Of a stretch of DNA of 64,000 nucleotides, positions 24,012 to 34,044 are shown in pieces. How positions within the stretch are numbered: the first letter of the stretch is position 1; each line of letters starts with the position of its first letter. The notes below the pieces were generated by a model. The model saw only the letters and a list, made by a program, of their open reading frames with translations, searched no databases and was not told where the DNA came from. Source of the DNA: Streptomyces sp. P9-A2 (GTDB lineage: Bacteria; Actinomycetota; Actinomycetes; Streptomycetales; Streptomycetaceae); the NCBI RefSeq assembly GCF_036634175.1, contig NZ_JAZIFX010000001.1, forward strand, positions 2,542,001-2,606,000, in the 5' to 3' direction. The translations under genes and the position numbers were made by a program.

Positions 24012-25886
24012 TCACGCCTCGCGGGCGCCCGCGTACATCTCGTCGATCAGGTGCTTGTACTCCCGCTCGACCACCGGGCGCTTCAGCTTCAGGCTCGGGG
24101 TGATCTCGCCGTGCTCGATGTCGAGGTCGCGGGGCAGGATGCGGAACTTCTTGATGGTCTGCCAGCGCTGGAGGCCCTCGTTGAGCTGCTTGACGTAGCC
24201 GTCGACCATCTCGACCGTGGCGGGCGCGGCGACGATCTCCGCGTAGGGCTTGCCCCCCAGGCCGTTCTCCTGGGCCCAGGGCGCGAGGGCCGCCTCGTCG
24301 AGGGCGATGAGGGCGGTGCAGTAGTTCCGGTCGGCGCCGTGTACCAGGATGTTGGAGACGTACGGGCACACCGCCTTGAACTGTCCCTCGACCTCGGCGG
24401 GCGCGATGTACTTGCCGCCGGAGGTCTTGATGAGGTCCTTCTTGCGGTCGGTGATGCGCAGGTAGCCGTCGGGAGAGAGCTCGCCGATGTCGCCGGTGTG
24501 GAACCAGCCGTCGGACTCCAGGACCTCGGCGGTCTTCTCGGGCAGGTTGTGGTAACCCTCCATGATGCCGGGGCCGCGCAGCAGGATCTCGCCGTCGTCG
24601 GCGACGCGCACCTCGGTGCCGGGCATCGGCTTGCCGACGGTGCCGGTGCGGTAGGCCTCGCCGGGGTTGACGAAGGAGGCCGCGGAGGACTCGGTGAGGC
24701 CGTACCCCTCCAGGATGTGGATGCCGGCGCCGGCGAAGAAGTAGCCGATCTCGGGGGCGAGGGCCGCCGATCCGGAGACGCAGGCGCGCAGGTTGCCGCC
24801 GAACGCCTCACGGATCTTGGCGTAGACGAGCTTGTCGGCGACGTTGTGCTTCGCGGTGAGGCCGAAGGGGGCACTGGCGGTGCCGGTGCGGCGGAAGTTG
24901 TCCTGGGTGACCTTGGCGTACTCGCGGGCGACGCCGGCGGCCCACTGGAAGATCTTGTACTTGGCGCCGCCGCCGGCCCGTGCCTTGGCGGCCACCCCGT
25001 TGTAGACCTTCTCGAAGATGCGAGGGACGGCCGCCATGTAGGTCGGCTGCACCACCGGCAGGTTCTCGATGATCTTGTCGACGCGGCCGTCGACGGCGGT
25101 GACGTGGCCGACCTCGATCTGTCCCGAGGTGAGTACCTTGCCGAAGACGTGCGCGAGCGGCAGCCACAGGTACTGCACGTCGTCCGGCCTGACCAGCCCG
25201 GTCGTGGCGATCGCCTTCGCCATGTACGACCAGTTGTCGTGCGGCAGGCGTACGCCCTTGGGGCGGCCGGTGGTGCCCGAGGTGTAGATGAGGGTGGCCA
25301 GCTGGTCCTTGGTGAGCGCGGCGACCCGCTCCTTGACCAGCCCGGGGTCCTTCTCCAGCCGGGCCGCCCCCCGGCGCTCCAGCTCGGCGAGGCTGATCAC
25401 CCAGTCGTCCGTCTGGACGCCGTCCGTGTCGATGACCACGACCTGGCCGATGTGGGGCAGCTCGGCGCGCTTCGCCACCGCCTTGGCGACCTGCTCGGCG
25501 TTCTCCGCGATCAGCACCCGGCTGTCGGAGTCCGACAGGATGTAGGCGGACTCCTCGAGGTTCGTCTGCGGGTAGACGGTGGTGGTGGCGGCGCCCGCGC
25601 ACATGATTCCGAGGTCGGCGAGGATCCATTCCACCCGGGTGGCGGAGGCGAGCGCCACCCGCTCCTGCGGGTTCACGCCCAGCTCGATCAGTCCGGCCGC
25701 GATGGCGTTGACCCGCTCGGCGGCCTCGGCCCAGGTGAGCGACTTCCAGTCGTCGGGGCCCTCGCCGGTGGCGGACGGGACGGGGTAGCGATATGCCTCG
25801 GCGTCCGGTGTGGCGGCGACACGCTCCAGGAAGAGGGTCGCCACGCTCGGCGGCCGGTTCTCGATCAAAGTCTGTGTGTCGCTCAA
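24012..25886 (-). CDS. long-chain fatty-acid--CoA ligase (AMP-dependent synthetase)
   Basis: 624 residues starting at TTG (25886) with a strong GGAGG five bases upstream. Adenylate-forming motifs are complete: TLIYTSGTTGRPKGV (P-loop), GYGLTESSA, GWFHTGDIG, and ITDRKKDLIKTSGGKYIAP with the catalytic lysine. It activates fatty acids to acyl-CoA via acyl-AMP at the inner face of the membrane. The length and internal insert match bacterial FadD15/long-chain synthetases. The last ~45 codons have a decayed copy at about 18.2-18.4 kb. A palindrome 105 bases upstream may bind a regulator. Confidence 0.92.
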   Translation of the reverse strand: MSDTQTLIENRPPSVATLFLERVAATPDAEAYRYPVPSATGEGPDDWKSLTWAEAAERVNAIAAGLIELGVNPQERVALASATRVEWILADLGIMCAGAATTTVYPQTNLEESAYILSDSDSRVLIAENAEQVAKAVAKRAELPHIGQVVVIDTDGVQTDDWVISLAELERRGAARLEKDPGLVKERVAALTKDQLATLIYTSGTTGRPKGVRLPHDNWSYMAKAIATTGLVRPDDVQYLWLPLAHVFGKVLTSGQIEVGHVTAVDGRVDKIIENLPVVQPTYMAAVPRIFEKVYNGVAAKARAGGGAKYKIFQWAAGVAREYAKVTQDNFRRTGTASAPFGLTAKHNVADKLVYAKIREAFGGNLRACVSGSAALAPEIGYFFAGAGIHILEGYGLTESSAASFVNPGEAYRTGTVGKPMPGTEVRVADDGEILLRGPGIMEGYHNLPEKTAEVLESDGWFHTGDIGELSPDGYLRITDRKKDLIKTSGGKYIAPAEVEGQFKAVCPYVSNILVHGADRNYCTALIALDEAALAPWAQENGLGGKPYAEIVAAPATVEMVDGYVKQLNEGLQRWQTIKKFRILPRDLDIEHGEITPSLKLKRPVVEREYKHLIDEMYAGAREA

Positions 25887-25987
25887 GACATCCTCCGGGG
25901 CCCGCGACGGTGCGGCTGGCTCAGATGCGGCTGGTGTACGACTGACGTGCGGGTGGTGATCGGCTGGTTACACTCACGTACCCTTGT

Positions 25988-26003
25988 TTAACTCGCGAGT
26001 AAC
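25988..26003. promoter_or_regulatory. operator-like palindrome upstream of fadD
   Basis: ACTCGCGAGT is a perfect 10-bp palindrome in an AT-rich patch (TTA on the left, AAC on the right) in the 400-bp fadD-lepA gap, about 105 bp before the fadD start. TetR-type regulators of lipid genes often use such sites. The gap also holds a CCCCGGGAA-type purine/pyrimidine repeat at 26215-26275 and otherwise nothing recognised. Confidence 0.45.
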
Positions 26004-26286
26004 CGTCGGGCAGGGACAGAGTAAAGGCCCACCGGCGGCTGCGTAAGGGGCCACGGCCTGTCACTTCGCACAGAGATCCCTTTGACGCGTCACAACGGAA
26101 CCGACGACGGGCCGGCCACAGGACCCCGCCCACGGGCCGGCCGCGAACGCGGAAGGGCCCGCCGTGCGTGCGCACGACGGGCCCCGCTCCGCCCGGAAGC
26201 GGCCGGAATCGCTCCCCCGGGAACCCCCGGGAACCCCCGGAGCCCCCGGTGACCCCCGGCGGCCCCAGTGACCCACAGCAGCCCGG

Positions 26287-28155
26287 TTACTTCTTGCCCT
26301 TGCCCGATCCCGCGTTCTCGTCGCTGGAGAGAACGGCGATGAATGCCTCCTGCGGGACCTCCACGGCACCCACCATCTTCATCCGCTTCTTGCCCTCCTT
26401 CTGCTTCTCCAGCAGCTTGCGCTTGCGCGAGATGTCACCGCCGTAGCACTTGGCGAGGACGTCCTTGCGGATGGCGCGGACGGTCTCGCGGGCGATCACC
26501 CGGGAACCGATGGCGGCCTGGACGGGCACCTCGAAGCCCTGCCGCGGGATCAGCTCCCGCAGCTTGGCGACGAGCCGCACGCCGTACGCGTACGCCTGGT
26601 CCTTGTGGGTGATCACCGAGAAGGCGTCCACCTTGTCGCCGTGCAGCAGGATGTCGACCTTGACCAGGCTGGAGGACTGCTCGCCCGTGGGCTCGTAGTC
26701 CAGCGAGGCGTAGCCGCGGGTCTTGGACTTCAGCTGGTCGAAGAAGTCGAAGACGATCTCCGCGAGCGGCAGCGTGTAGCGGATCTCGACCCGGTCCTCG
26801 GAGAGGTAGTCCATGCCGAGCAGGGTGCCGCGCCGGGTCTGGCACAGCTCCATGATCGCGCCGATGAACTCGGTGGGCGCGAGGATCGTGGCCCGCACCA
26901 CCGGCTCGAAGACCTCGTCGATCTTCCCCTCGGGGAACTCGCTCGGGTTGGTGACGATGTGCTCGGCACCGTCCTCCATGATCACGCGGTACACCACGTT
27001 GGGCGCGGTGGCGATCAGGTCGAGCCCGAACTCGCGCTCGAGGCGCTCACGGATCACGTCGAGGTGCAGCAGGCCCAGGAAGCCCACGCGGAAGCCGAAC
27101 CCGAGGGCCGCGGACGTCTCCGGCTCGTAGACCAGGGCCGCGTCGTTGAGCTGGAGCTTGTCCAGCGCGTCGCGCAGCATGGGGTAGTCGGAGCCGTCCA
27201 TCGGGTACAGGCCGGAGAAGACCATGGGCTTGGGCTCCTTGTAGCCGCCCAGCGCCTCCTCGGCCCCCTTGTGCTGGCTGGTGATGGTGTCACCGACCTT
27301 GGACTGGCGGACGTCCTTCACACCGGTGATGAGGTAGCCCACCTCGCCGACGCCGAGACCGTCGGAGGACAGCATCTCCGGCGAGTTCGTACCGATCTCC
27401 AGCAGCTCGTGCGTCGCGCCCGTGGACATCATCCGGATGCGCTCGCGCTTGTTGAGCTGGCCGTCGATGACCCGGACGTACGTCACGACGCCGCGGTACG
27501 AGTCGTAGACCGAGTCGAAGATCATCGCGCGGGCCGGGGCGTCCTTGACGCCGACCGGGGCGGGAATCTCGGCGACCACCCTGTCGAGCAGCGCCTCGAC
27601 GCCGAGCCCGGTCTTGGCGGACACCTTCAGCACGTCGTCGGGCTCGCAGCCGACCAGGTTGGCGAGCTCCTCGGCGAACTTCTCGGGCTGCGCGGCCGGC
27701 AGGTCGATCTTGTTGAGCACCGGGATGATCTTGAGGTCGTTCTCCATCGCCAGGTACAGGTTGGCGAGGGTCTGCGCCTCGATGCCCTGCGCGGCGTCCA
27801 CCAGCAGGACCGTGCCCTCGCAGGCGGCGAGCGACCGCGACACCTCGTAGGTGAAGTCGACGTGCCCCGGCGTGTCGATCATGTTGAGGATGTGCGTGCT
27901 GCCCTTGTCGTGAGTGGGCGCCCACGGCAACCGCACCGCCTGGGACTTGATCGTGATGCCGCGTTCGCGCTCGATGTCCATGCGGTCGAGGTACTGGGCG
28001 CGCATCTGCCGCTGCTCGACCACACCGGTCAGCTGGAGCATCCGGTCGGCGAGCGTGGACTTTCCGTGGTCGATGTGCGCGATGATGCAGAAATTGCGGA
28101 TCAGAGCCGGGTCGGTACGGCTCGGCTCGGGCACGTGGATGGGGGTCGCGGGCAC
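26287..28155 (-). CDS. lepA: elongation factor 4 (LepA back-translocase GTPase)
   Basis: 622 residues from the GTG at 28155. GTPase motifs in order are [30 protein letters not shown] and SAKTG. The EF-G-like domains II, III and V follow, then the LepA-specific C-terminal domain ([26 protein letters not shown]). It acts on the ribosome during translation stress or biogenesis. The C-terminus ends [13 protein letters not shown]. It is divergent from rpsT, as in many actinomycetes. Confidence 0.97.
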   Translation of the reverse strand: MPATPIHVPEPSRTDPALIRNFCIIAHIDHGKSTLADRMLQLTGVVEQRQMRAQYLDRMDIERERGITIKSQAVRLPWAPTHDKGSTHILNMIDTPGHVDFTYEVSRSLAACEGTVLLVDAAQGIEAQTLANLYLAMENDLKIIPVLNKIDLPAAQPEKFAEELANLVGCEPDDVLKVSAKTGLGVEALLDRVVAEIPAPVGVKDAPARAMIFDSVYDSYRGVVTYVRVIDGQLNKRERIRMMSTGATHELLEIGTNSPEMLSSDGLGVGEVGYLITGVKDVRQSKVGDTITSQHKGAEEALGGYKEPKPMVFSGLYPMDGSDYPMLRDALDKLQLNDAALVYEPETSAALGFGFRVGFLGLLHLDVIRERLEREFGLDLIATAPNVVYRVIMEDGAEHIVTNPSEFPEGKIDEVFEPVVRATILAPTEFIGAIMELCQTRRGTLLGMDYLSEDRVEIRYTLPLAEIVFDFFDQLKSKTRGYASLDYEPTGEQSSSLVKVDILLHGDKVDAFSVITHKDQAYAYGVRLVAKLRELIPRQGFEVPVQAAIGSRVIARETVRAIRKDVLAKCYGGDISRKRKLLEKQKEGKKRMKMVGAVEVPQEAFIAVLSSDENAGSGKGKK

Positions 28156-28257
28156 GCAGGGTCCTGATTCTTGAGGCGTCCGCAGTGTCTGCGGTCTCGG
28201 GTCGGATCGGATCTATACGTAGCTTCCATGGTCCCACGGGCGAGGGGTGTGGCGCCC

Positions 28258-28385
28258 CTGGTGGGAAACAGAAGCCCGGCCGGTGCCGGACCGGGCCTGT
28301 GCCGGACCAGAGCCGTGCCGGACCGGGCCTGTGCCGGAGCCGTGCCGGACCGGAGCCGTGCCGGACCGGCGGGGCCGGGTTTGGG
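28258..28385. repeat. degenerate tandem repeat upstream of rpsT
   Basis: Seven or more copies of a GTGCCGGACCGG/AGCC unit of 11-16 bases lie in the 357-bp lepA-rpsT divergent spacer. They lie just upstream of the proposed rpsT promoter. Confidence 0.65.
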
Positions 28386-28410
28386 CCGCTCGTCGGACCG
28401 CTGGTAACGT
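28381..28410 (+). promoter_or_regulatory. candidate rpsT promoter
   Basis: TTGGGC and TAACGT are separated by 18 bases about 100 bases before the rpsT start, directly after the tandem repeats. The match is moderate and was chosen by eye. Confidence 0.35.
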
Positions 28411-28512
28411 GGGGCGTTGTGTCTCTTGCCCTCTCGGTGCGGGGCACGTCTCAAGAAATTCACCGGTCCGGGACCCGTGCGGCCCCGGACCAGAACCTGT
28501 AGAGGCTCATTC

Positions 28513-28779
28513 GTGGCGAACATCAAGTCCCAGATCAAGCGGAACAAGACCAACGAGAAGGCCCGGCTGCGCAACAAGGCCGTCAAGTCCTCTCTGAAGA
28601 CCGCGATCCGCAAGGCTCGTGAGGCCGTCGCCGCGGGCGACGCCGAGAAGGCCGCCGAGTACCAGCGCGTCGCCGCGCGTCAGCTCGACAAGGCCGTCTC
28701 CAAGGGCGTCATCCACAAGAACCAGGCCGCCAACAAGAAGTCGGCGCTGGCTCACAAGGTCGCGCCCCTCAAGGGCTGA
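28513..28779 (+). CDS. rpsT: 30S ribosomal protein S20
   Basis: 88 residues from the GTG at 28513 ([20 protein letters not shown]), the exact family length. The three-helix bS20 fold is clear: [52 protein letters not shown]. It binds 16S rRNA in the 30S body. The frame opens further upstream, but only this start gives the canonical N-terminus. It is convergent with holA across a very strong hairpin terminator. Confidence 0.98.
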   Translation: MANIKSQIKRNKTNEKARLRNKAVKSSLKTAIRKAREAVAAGDAEKAAEYQRVAARQLDKAVSKGVIHKNQAANKKSALAHKVAPLKG

Positions 28780-28915
28780 ACCACTCGCTGATCTGATCGG
28801 ATTCGATCCGACCGCCGGCAGGACCCAGGGCGGGCCCTCTCTCTCCGCCCCCGACCGGCACCCCGAGCCTGTACGCGGCCTGCGTTCGCCACGCGGGTAC
28901 GGGCTCCGAGCTTCA

Positions 28916-28968
28916 CCGAGGACCCCGCTCCGCCCGCCCTTCCCCGGGCGGCGGAGCGGGGTCCTCGG
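28916..28968. terminator. bidirectional terminator between rpsT and holA
   Basis: A 23-bp stem (CCGAGGACCCCGCTCCGCC... with GGGCGGCGGAGCGGGGTCC...) with one bulged C and a six-base loop, followed by CTTTG. It sits between the convergent rpsT and holA genes and can serve both. Confidence 0.92.
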
Positions 28969-29032
28969 CTTTGCACGGAGCAGTGGCACAGGGCGAGCAG
29001 TGGTACGGAGCAGTGGCACGGGCCAGAACGTC

Positions 29033-30022
29033 CTACGCCCGGCCCTTCGACCTGGCCGCGCGGGCGATGATGACGACCGCCTTCTCCAGGGCGTACCCCG
29101 GGTCCTGCCCGCCGCCCTTGACTCCGGCGTCCGCCTCGGCCACCGCGCGCAACGCCACGGACACGCCGTCGGGGGTCCAGCTCCGCATCTGCTGCCGCAC
29201 CCGGTCGATCTTCCACGGCGGCATGCCCAGCTCCCGCGCCAGATCGGCCGGTCTGCCCCCGCGCGCCGACGACAGCTTCCCGATCGCCCGTACACCCTGG
29301 GCGAGCGCGCTGGTGATCAGCACCGGTGCCACCCCCGTCGCCAGCGACCAGCGCAGCGCCTCCAGCGCCTCCGCCGCCCGCCCCTCGACCGCGCGGTCGG
29401 CGACCGTGAAGCTCGACGCCTCGGCCCGCCCGGTGTAGTACCGGCCGACGACGGCCTCGTCGATCGTGCCCTCGATGTCCGACGCCAGCTGGGACACGGC
29501 CGCCGCCAGCTCCCGCAGATCGCTGCCGATCGAGTCGACCAGCGCCTGGCACGCCTCCGGTGTGGCCGACCTCCCGGTGGCCCTGAACTCGCCCCGCACG
29601 AAGGCCAGCCGGTCCGCCGGCTTCGTCATCTTCGGGCAGGCCACCTCCCGCGCCCCCGCCTTGCGCGCCGCGTCGAGCAGGCCCTTGCCCTTGGCGCCGC
29701 CCGCGTGCAGCAGGACGAGCGTGATCTCCTCGGCGGGCGCCCCGAGGTACGCCTTCACGTCCTTGACGGTGTCGGCCGACAGGTCCTGCGCATTGCGCAC
29801 GACCACGACCTTGCGCTCGGAGAAGAGCGAGGGACTGGTCAGCTCGGCGAGGGTGCCGGGCTGGAGCTGGTCCGGAGTGAGATCGCGTACGTCCGTGTCG
29901 GCGTCGGCCGCCCTCGCGGCGGCCACCACCTCCTGCACGGCACGGTCGAGCAGGAGGTCCTCCTGGCCCACGGCGAGCGTCACCGGGACGAGAGGGTCGT
30001 CTTGAGCTGTCTTCCTGGCCAT
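29033..30022 (-). CDS. holA: DNA polymerase III subunit delta
   Basis: 329 residues from the ATG at 30022 (MARKTAQDDPLVPVTLAVGQ). The clamp-loader delta AAA+-like fold is recognised by EDLLLDRAVQEVVAAAR, SLFSERKVVVVRNAQDL, EITLVLLHAGGAKGKGLLDAARKAGA and the C-terminal collar region (GMPPWKIDRVRQQMRSW). Delta opens the beta clamp within the clamp loader. It ends KVVIIARAARSKGRA-like. It lies between rpsT (convergent) and a small gene on the same strand upstream. Confidence 0.93.
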   Translation of the reverse strand: MARKTAQDDPLVPVTLAVGQEDLLLDRAVQEVVAAARAADADTDVRDLTPDQLQPGTLAELTSPSLFSERKVVVVRNAQDLSADTVKDVKAYLGAPAEEITLVLLHAGGAKGKGLLDAARKAGAREVACPKMTKPADRLAFVRGEFRATGRSATPEACQALVDSIGSDLRELAAAVSQLASDIEGTIDEAVVGRYYTGRAEASSFTVADRAVEGRAAEALEALRWSLATGVAPVLITSALAQGVRAIGKLSSARGGRPADLARELGMPPWKIDRVRQQMRSWTPDGVSVALRAVAEADAGVKGGGQDPGYALEKAVVIIARAARSKGRA

Positions 30023-30080
30023 CGCGACAAGCATCGCACGCACCACTGACGGCGATGGTCGTCGACCTCACGACGCCGGG

Positions 30081-30335
30081 TCAGGGCTCTTCGCGCCAGC
30101 CGTCCCACTGAGCCGCGAACTCGTCCAGCGCACCGGGGTCCAGCCGTTCCCTCTCGTCGCGCAGGACGACGAGCCACTGGGCGTCCTCGGCGTCGTCCTC
30201 ACCGGCAAGGGCGTCCCGGACGAGCTGCGGCTCCTCGTCGACGCCGAACCGCTCACCCAACTCCTCCACCACCGCTTCCGCGGCATCCCGGTCGGGCAGC
30301 ACCAGCACATGTCTCACATCGCTCACGGCAGCCAT
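30081..30335 (-). CDS. small acidic conserved hypothetical protein
   Basis: 84 residues from the ATG at 30335 (MAAVSDVRHVLVLPDRDAAE). The sequence is acidic and alpha/beta: AVVEELGERFGVDEEPQLVRDALAGEDDAEDAQWLVVLRDERERLDPGALDEFAAQWDGWREEP. No signal peptide or cysteines are present. It looks like a RelE-free, ribonuclease-E-inhibitor-like ferredoxin-fold protein (RraB/'regulator' type), but this is only a resemblance. It is upstream of holA on the same strand. Confidence 0.7.
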   Translation of the reverse strand: MAAVSDVRHVLVLPDRDAAEAVVEELGERFGVDEEPQLVRDALAGEDDAEDAQWLVVLRDERERLDPGALDEFAAQWDGWREEP

Positions 30336-30441
30336 TGTGTCGGGCACCCGGCGGACGGCGAAGACCGGGCCGTCCGGTCACCTTCCAGCCGCCGCCCGGC
30401 CGTCGCCCGGTCGCCGTCCGGTGCCGCCGACGGGTTCCCGA

Positions 30442-30712
30442 TCAGCCGGCCCGGTGGGGATTCCTCACGGTCGGCACCTGGGCGAGGCGGATCGCGAACC
30501 GGTCCCGGTAGTACGCGAGTACCTCCTCGTCCGTCCCCAACTCCCGTTCCTCCCGCGTACCGGTCGCCGTCGTCGTGGTGACCCGGCGGCCGGCGAGCGT
30601 GATCCTCCCTCCGTCCTCGGTGACCCGAGAGCAGACGAGCGACCGGGTGAAATGCGACTGCGGCGAGGTGCTGTGCCACCACACCCCGGCCACGAAGTCG
30701 CCGGGCCCTCAG
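30442..30712 (-). pseudogene. arylamine N-acetyltransferase, C-terminal fragment
   Basis: About 85 residues ending at 30442: HSTSPQSHFTRSLVCSRVTE, then GRITLAGRRV and TDEEVLAYYRDRFAIRLAQVP. This matches the end of NAT enzymes (hTSP.SHFTr...crR...G..tL.gr...e....f...vL...Fgi.l). The catalytic Cys-His-Asp part, encoded further right on this strand, is missing: at about 30712 the sequence switches to AT-rich foreign-looking DNA. The gene is therefore beheaded and inactive. Confidence 0.75.
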
Positions 30713-31990
30713 GCTTTACGCCATTGTTACCGCCACGTCTATGGCGTCCAGATGCGTGGGCGATTCTTCCCCCTTCCAGTGTTGCGCATGACGATCAGCA
30801 TATTGGTGATCCAGGTGCGCTCAGGATCTCACATTGTTCCCTCAGTTACCAATTTCTCAAGCTTTGGCATTGCCTTCCCAAGCTGGCGTCAATTACAAGT
30901 GCCATCAGATCTCCACCCTGCAGTTTTAGCAAAATAATCTTACAGATTACCGACCGTCATATTCATACCATGCGACGGGTGATATAATGCCAAGGCGTGA
31001 AACACAAAATACCGGGAGCCAAGCCCAGGATTATTTGGGCTCTCTCGCGGCGCTCACTGCCTTCCAGCGTGTTCAGTCAGCACGATCATCATGTGAAGAT
31101 GAGTTGAGGTTCCTCATTTGGTCTATGAATTAAGTGCTGAAAGATGTGAAAATCTTTTGCATCATGTTGAGTTATGGTTTGGGCGACATCGACGCCATTA
31201 TATGGAAGTAAATCTTTGCTTTGCGCATCGGGTGACTACCGCGTTTAAGCATCATGTCGTAACCGAGACCTGGTTATCTCAGATGTGACTCCAGTTTGGT
31301 TCATCTCAGATCAACATTCCACAGTTAAGACATCCACGCGTTATAATATTAGTGCGCATTTATCATTTTATCGTTGTTTGCGATTCTCATTCATCACTAT
31401 TAACGGCCGTTTTTCAGTTGCCGTAAGGTCCGCTCCGTTTTCCAATTTGTTTCCACCAGCACAGCGATGTACTCATGGCGGAGTGCCATGAGTGCATGCC
31501 GGCAGATCAGTGACCGGAGCTTTCCATTATTCTCACGGGATGAGATCCGATATGTTAGTTGCTGCGGAAGTGAGCAGCCTGGGCGTCGAGCGTCGCAGTC
31601 TTTTTGCGGCGAAGCCTAACGAGCCGCTGTTTGATGGATTTCTCCATGTCTGATGTTTGGCATGCGCGAGCCGCGACTCCGGACGGGTGTTTTACTCGGG
31701 TCAGTTCAGCGCTCGCCGGAGCATTAAGCGCAAACGTGATGTTCAGTGGTGGCCACCACCTCAAGATTACACGGTTTTATGTTACGCCACTTTCACCTGA
31801 CGTTATATCTGGTGGTATGATCGTGCGAAATCGCCGGCGAAGCTTTGATCGGCGGGCGATCTTCTGGATGCGTGGTCTTTGTAGCAGCCACCAGAAAAAA
31901 TATCACGTGCGGGTACCGAGCGACCGCCATGCGGCGCTGGTCGGCGTGAGATGATTAACCACGTTCCAGTGGTTCCGGTTGCCACAGAAG
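30713..31990. other. AT-rich insertion of foreign composition, no convincing genes
   Basis: Roughly 1.28 kb with about half A/T, abruptly bounded on both sides by normal high-GC coding DNA. It holds TATAAT-type hexamers (for example 30983-30988), short hairpins (ACTCATGGC/GCCATGAGT at 31471-31493; AGCCCA/TGGGCT at 31022-31041) and only short open frames without family resemblance. It interrupts two genes, the 3' end of comEC and the 5' end of an NAT gene. No terminal repeats, transposase or integrase were seen. Foreign acquisition or an assembly/cloning artefact are both possible. Confidence 0.8.
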
Positions 31991-34044
31991 CTGGCGGCGT
32001 GCGGGGCCGGGTCCGGACCGGCGTCCACGACCACACCGGTGTCCTCGCCCGCCGCCAGCACCATCGCGTCGCCCTGCCCCACGTCGCACATCACCATCCG
32101 CCAGCCCGGCGGCGGCCAGCCCGTGACCGCACGGGTCAGCGGTGGCGGCTGCACCACCAGCAGGACCAGGAGCAGGGCGCAGGCCCCGCACCACCAGGGG
32201 TGCCGCAGCAGTCTCCGGCCGACCGGCAGGAGGACCAGGGTGAGAGCCCCGAGCAGTGCCGCCCCGGCCCAGCCGCCCGGCCAGTCGACCCCGGCGCCGG
32301 GCAGCGCCGCCCCGGTCCGGGCGATCCACGCGATCCACTCCGCGGGCCAACTCGCGCACCAGGCCAGCGCCTTCGCCACCGACAGCGCCGGCAGGGCGGT
32401 GGCCAGAGCCAGGAAGCCCAGCACGGTGGCCGGGGCGAGCGCGAACTCGGCGAGGAGGTTGCACGGTACCGCCACCAGGCTCACCCGCGCCGACAGCACC
32501 ACGACCACCGGCGCGCACACCGCCTGCGCGGCACCCGCCGCGGCCAGCGCCTCCGCGAGCCGTGGGGGCATTCCGCGCCGTCGCAGCCCAGTGCTCCAGC
32601 GCGGCGCGAGGGTGAGCAGGGCGCCGGTGGCCAGCACGGAGAGCAGGAAGCCGTAACTGCGGGCCAGCCACGGGTCGTAGAGGACCAGCAGCAGGACGGC
32701 CGTCGCCAGCGCCGGGATCAGGGACCGGCGGCGGCCGGTGGCGAGCGCGAGCAGCGCGACGGATCCGCAGGCGGCGGCCCGCAGCACGCTCGGGTCCGGC
32801 CGGCACACGACGACGAAGGCGAGCGAGAGCGCCCCGCCGAGCAGCGCGGTCGTACGCAACGGGAGACCGAGGCGGGACGCGAGCCCACGGCGCTCGGCAT
32901 ACTGCGCCAGCCCCGGCGGGCCGAGGAGCAGGGCGAGGAGGATCGTGAAGTTCGCCCCGGAAACAGCCAGGGTGTGCGTGAGGTCGGTTTCCCTGAACGC
33001 CTCGTCCAGTTCCGGGGTGACGCGTGAGGTATCGCCCACGACCAGTCCCGGCAGCAGGGCGCGCGCGTCCGCCGGCAGCCCGTCGGTCGCCGCCCGCAGT
33101 CCGGCGCGCAGCCGCCCGGCCAGCCGCTGCGGTGCCGACGGCTCCCCCACCGTCTTCGGCCCGTCCGTTCCCCTGACGCGCAGCACGGCCGCGAACCGGT
33201 CACCGCCCGCCGTCGCGGGTACGAGCCGGGCCTCGACCCGCAGCCGGGTGGACGGCAGCAGCCCCAGCCACGGCGAATTTCCCTCCGGGCCCCGCGCCCG
33301 CTCCTGCCCGTCGTCCCGTGTGACGGGACGGGCCGAACGCGCATCGACGATCATCAGCACCGGCGCCCGGGTCGCCACCTCCGCTCCGTCCCTCGCCGTC
33401 TCCACCCGCCGCACGTCGGCCTCGATGAGAACGGCAGTCGGGACCACATGGCTGCCGCCGGCCCGCGGCCGACTGAGCCGGGGGTCGGCGGTGAGTTCGA
33501 CCTCGGCGGTGACCGAGGCGTACTCCCGCGCCAGCTCCGGCACCGGCCCCCGCCGCAGATCGGCACCGTGCAGACCCGCCGATCCGGCGGCAGCGGCGAC
33601 GCACAGCAGCACCGCGGCTCCGGAAACCCGCGACCGGACCCGTCCACGTGCGCGTCCCGGCACCGCGGGTCCCGGAGCCGTCCGCCGGCTTCGCACCGTG
33701 AGGAGGACTCCGGCCAGGAGCAGGGAGGCGATCACTGTGCTCGTCACGAGGCCGGGAGGGGTGTGCAGCATCACCGCCGCCGTGGCCCAGGCCGCCAGCG
33801 CGGGTGGTACGAGCCGCAGGTCGGCCGGTCCCTCCTGCCGGGGATGGGAGGCCCCGAGCCGCTTCCCGGAGGCGGCGTGCACGGCCGGCCGGGCGGTGGC
33901 AGCGGGGTCCGTGGGGTCCGTGGGAGCGACGTGCCCCGTATGCGTCCGCCCGGGGTCCGTCGTGTCCGTCCGGCTCCTCACGCCCGCCACGCCCGCCACG
34001 CCCGTAGCACCCGTCACGCCCGCCATGCCCGCCACACCCGTCAT
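31903..34044 (-). pseudogene. comEC: ComEC/Rec2 DNA-uptake channel protein, truncated C-terminus
   Basis: From the ATG at 34044 the frame gives an N-terminal low-complexity leader rich in GVAG/GVTG, several membrane helices and the competence domain (LPADARALLPGLVVGDTSRVTPELDEAFRETDLTHTLAVSGANFTI ... LAWCASWPAEWIAWIARTGAALPG). It then starts the metallo-beta-lactamase part (MVMCDVGQGDAMVLAAGEDTGVVVDAGPDP). At about 31990-32005 the sequence leaves the family, just before the expected THFHADH metal motif, and ends in foreign DNA at 31903. The channel may still fold but lacks the nuclease-like domain. ATG overlaps the comEA stop by four bases. Confidence 0.85.

Noticed and set aside
25921..26175. 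84-residue frame between fadD and lepA
   Set aside because: Composition lacks a gene-like codon pattern and it covers the probable fadD promoter and palindrome.
31604..31954. 116-residue frame in the AT-rich block
   Set aside because: No ribosome binding site and no recognisable motif; its 3' end runs close to the junction with comEC. It was not called as a gene.
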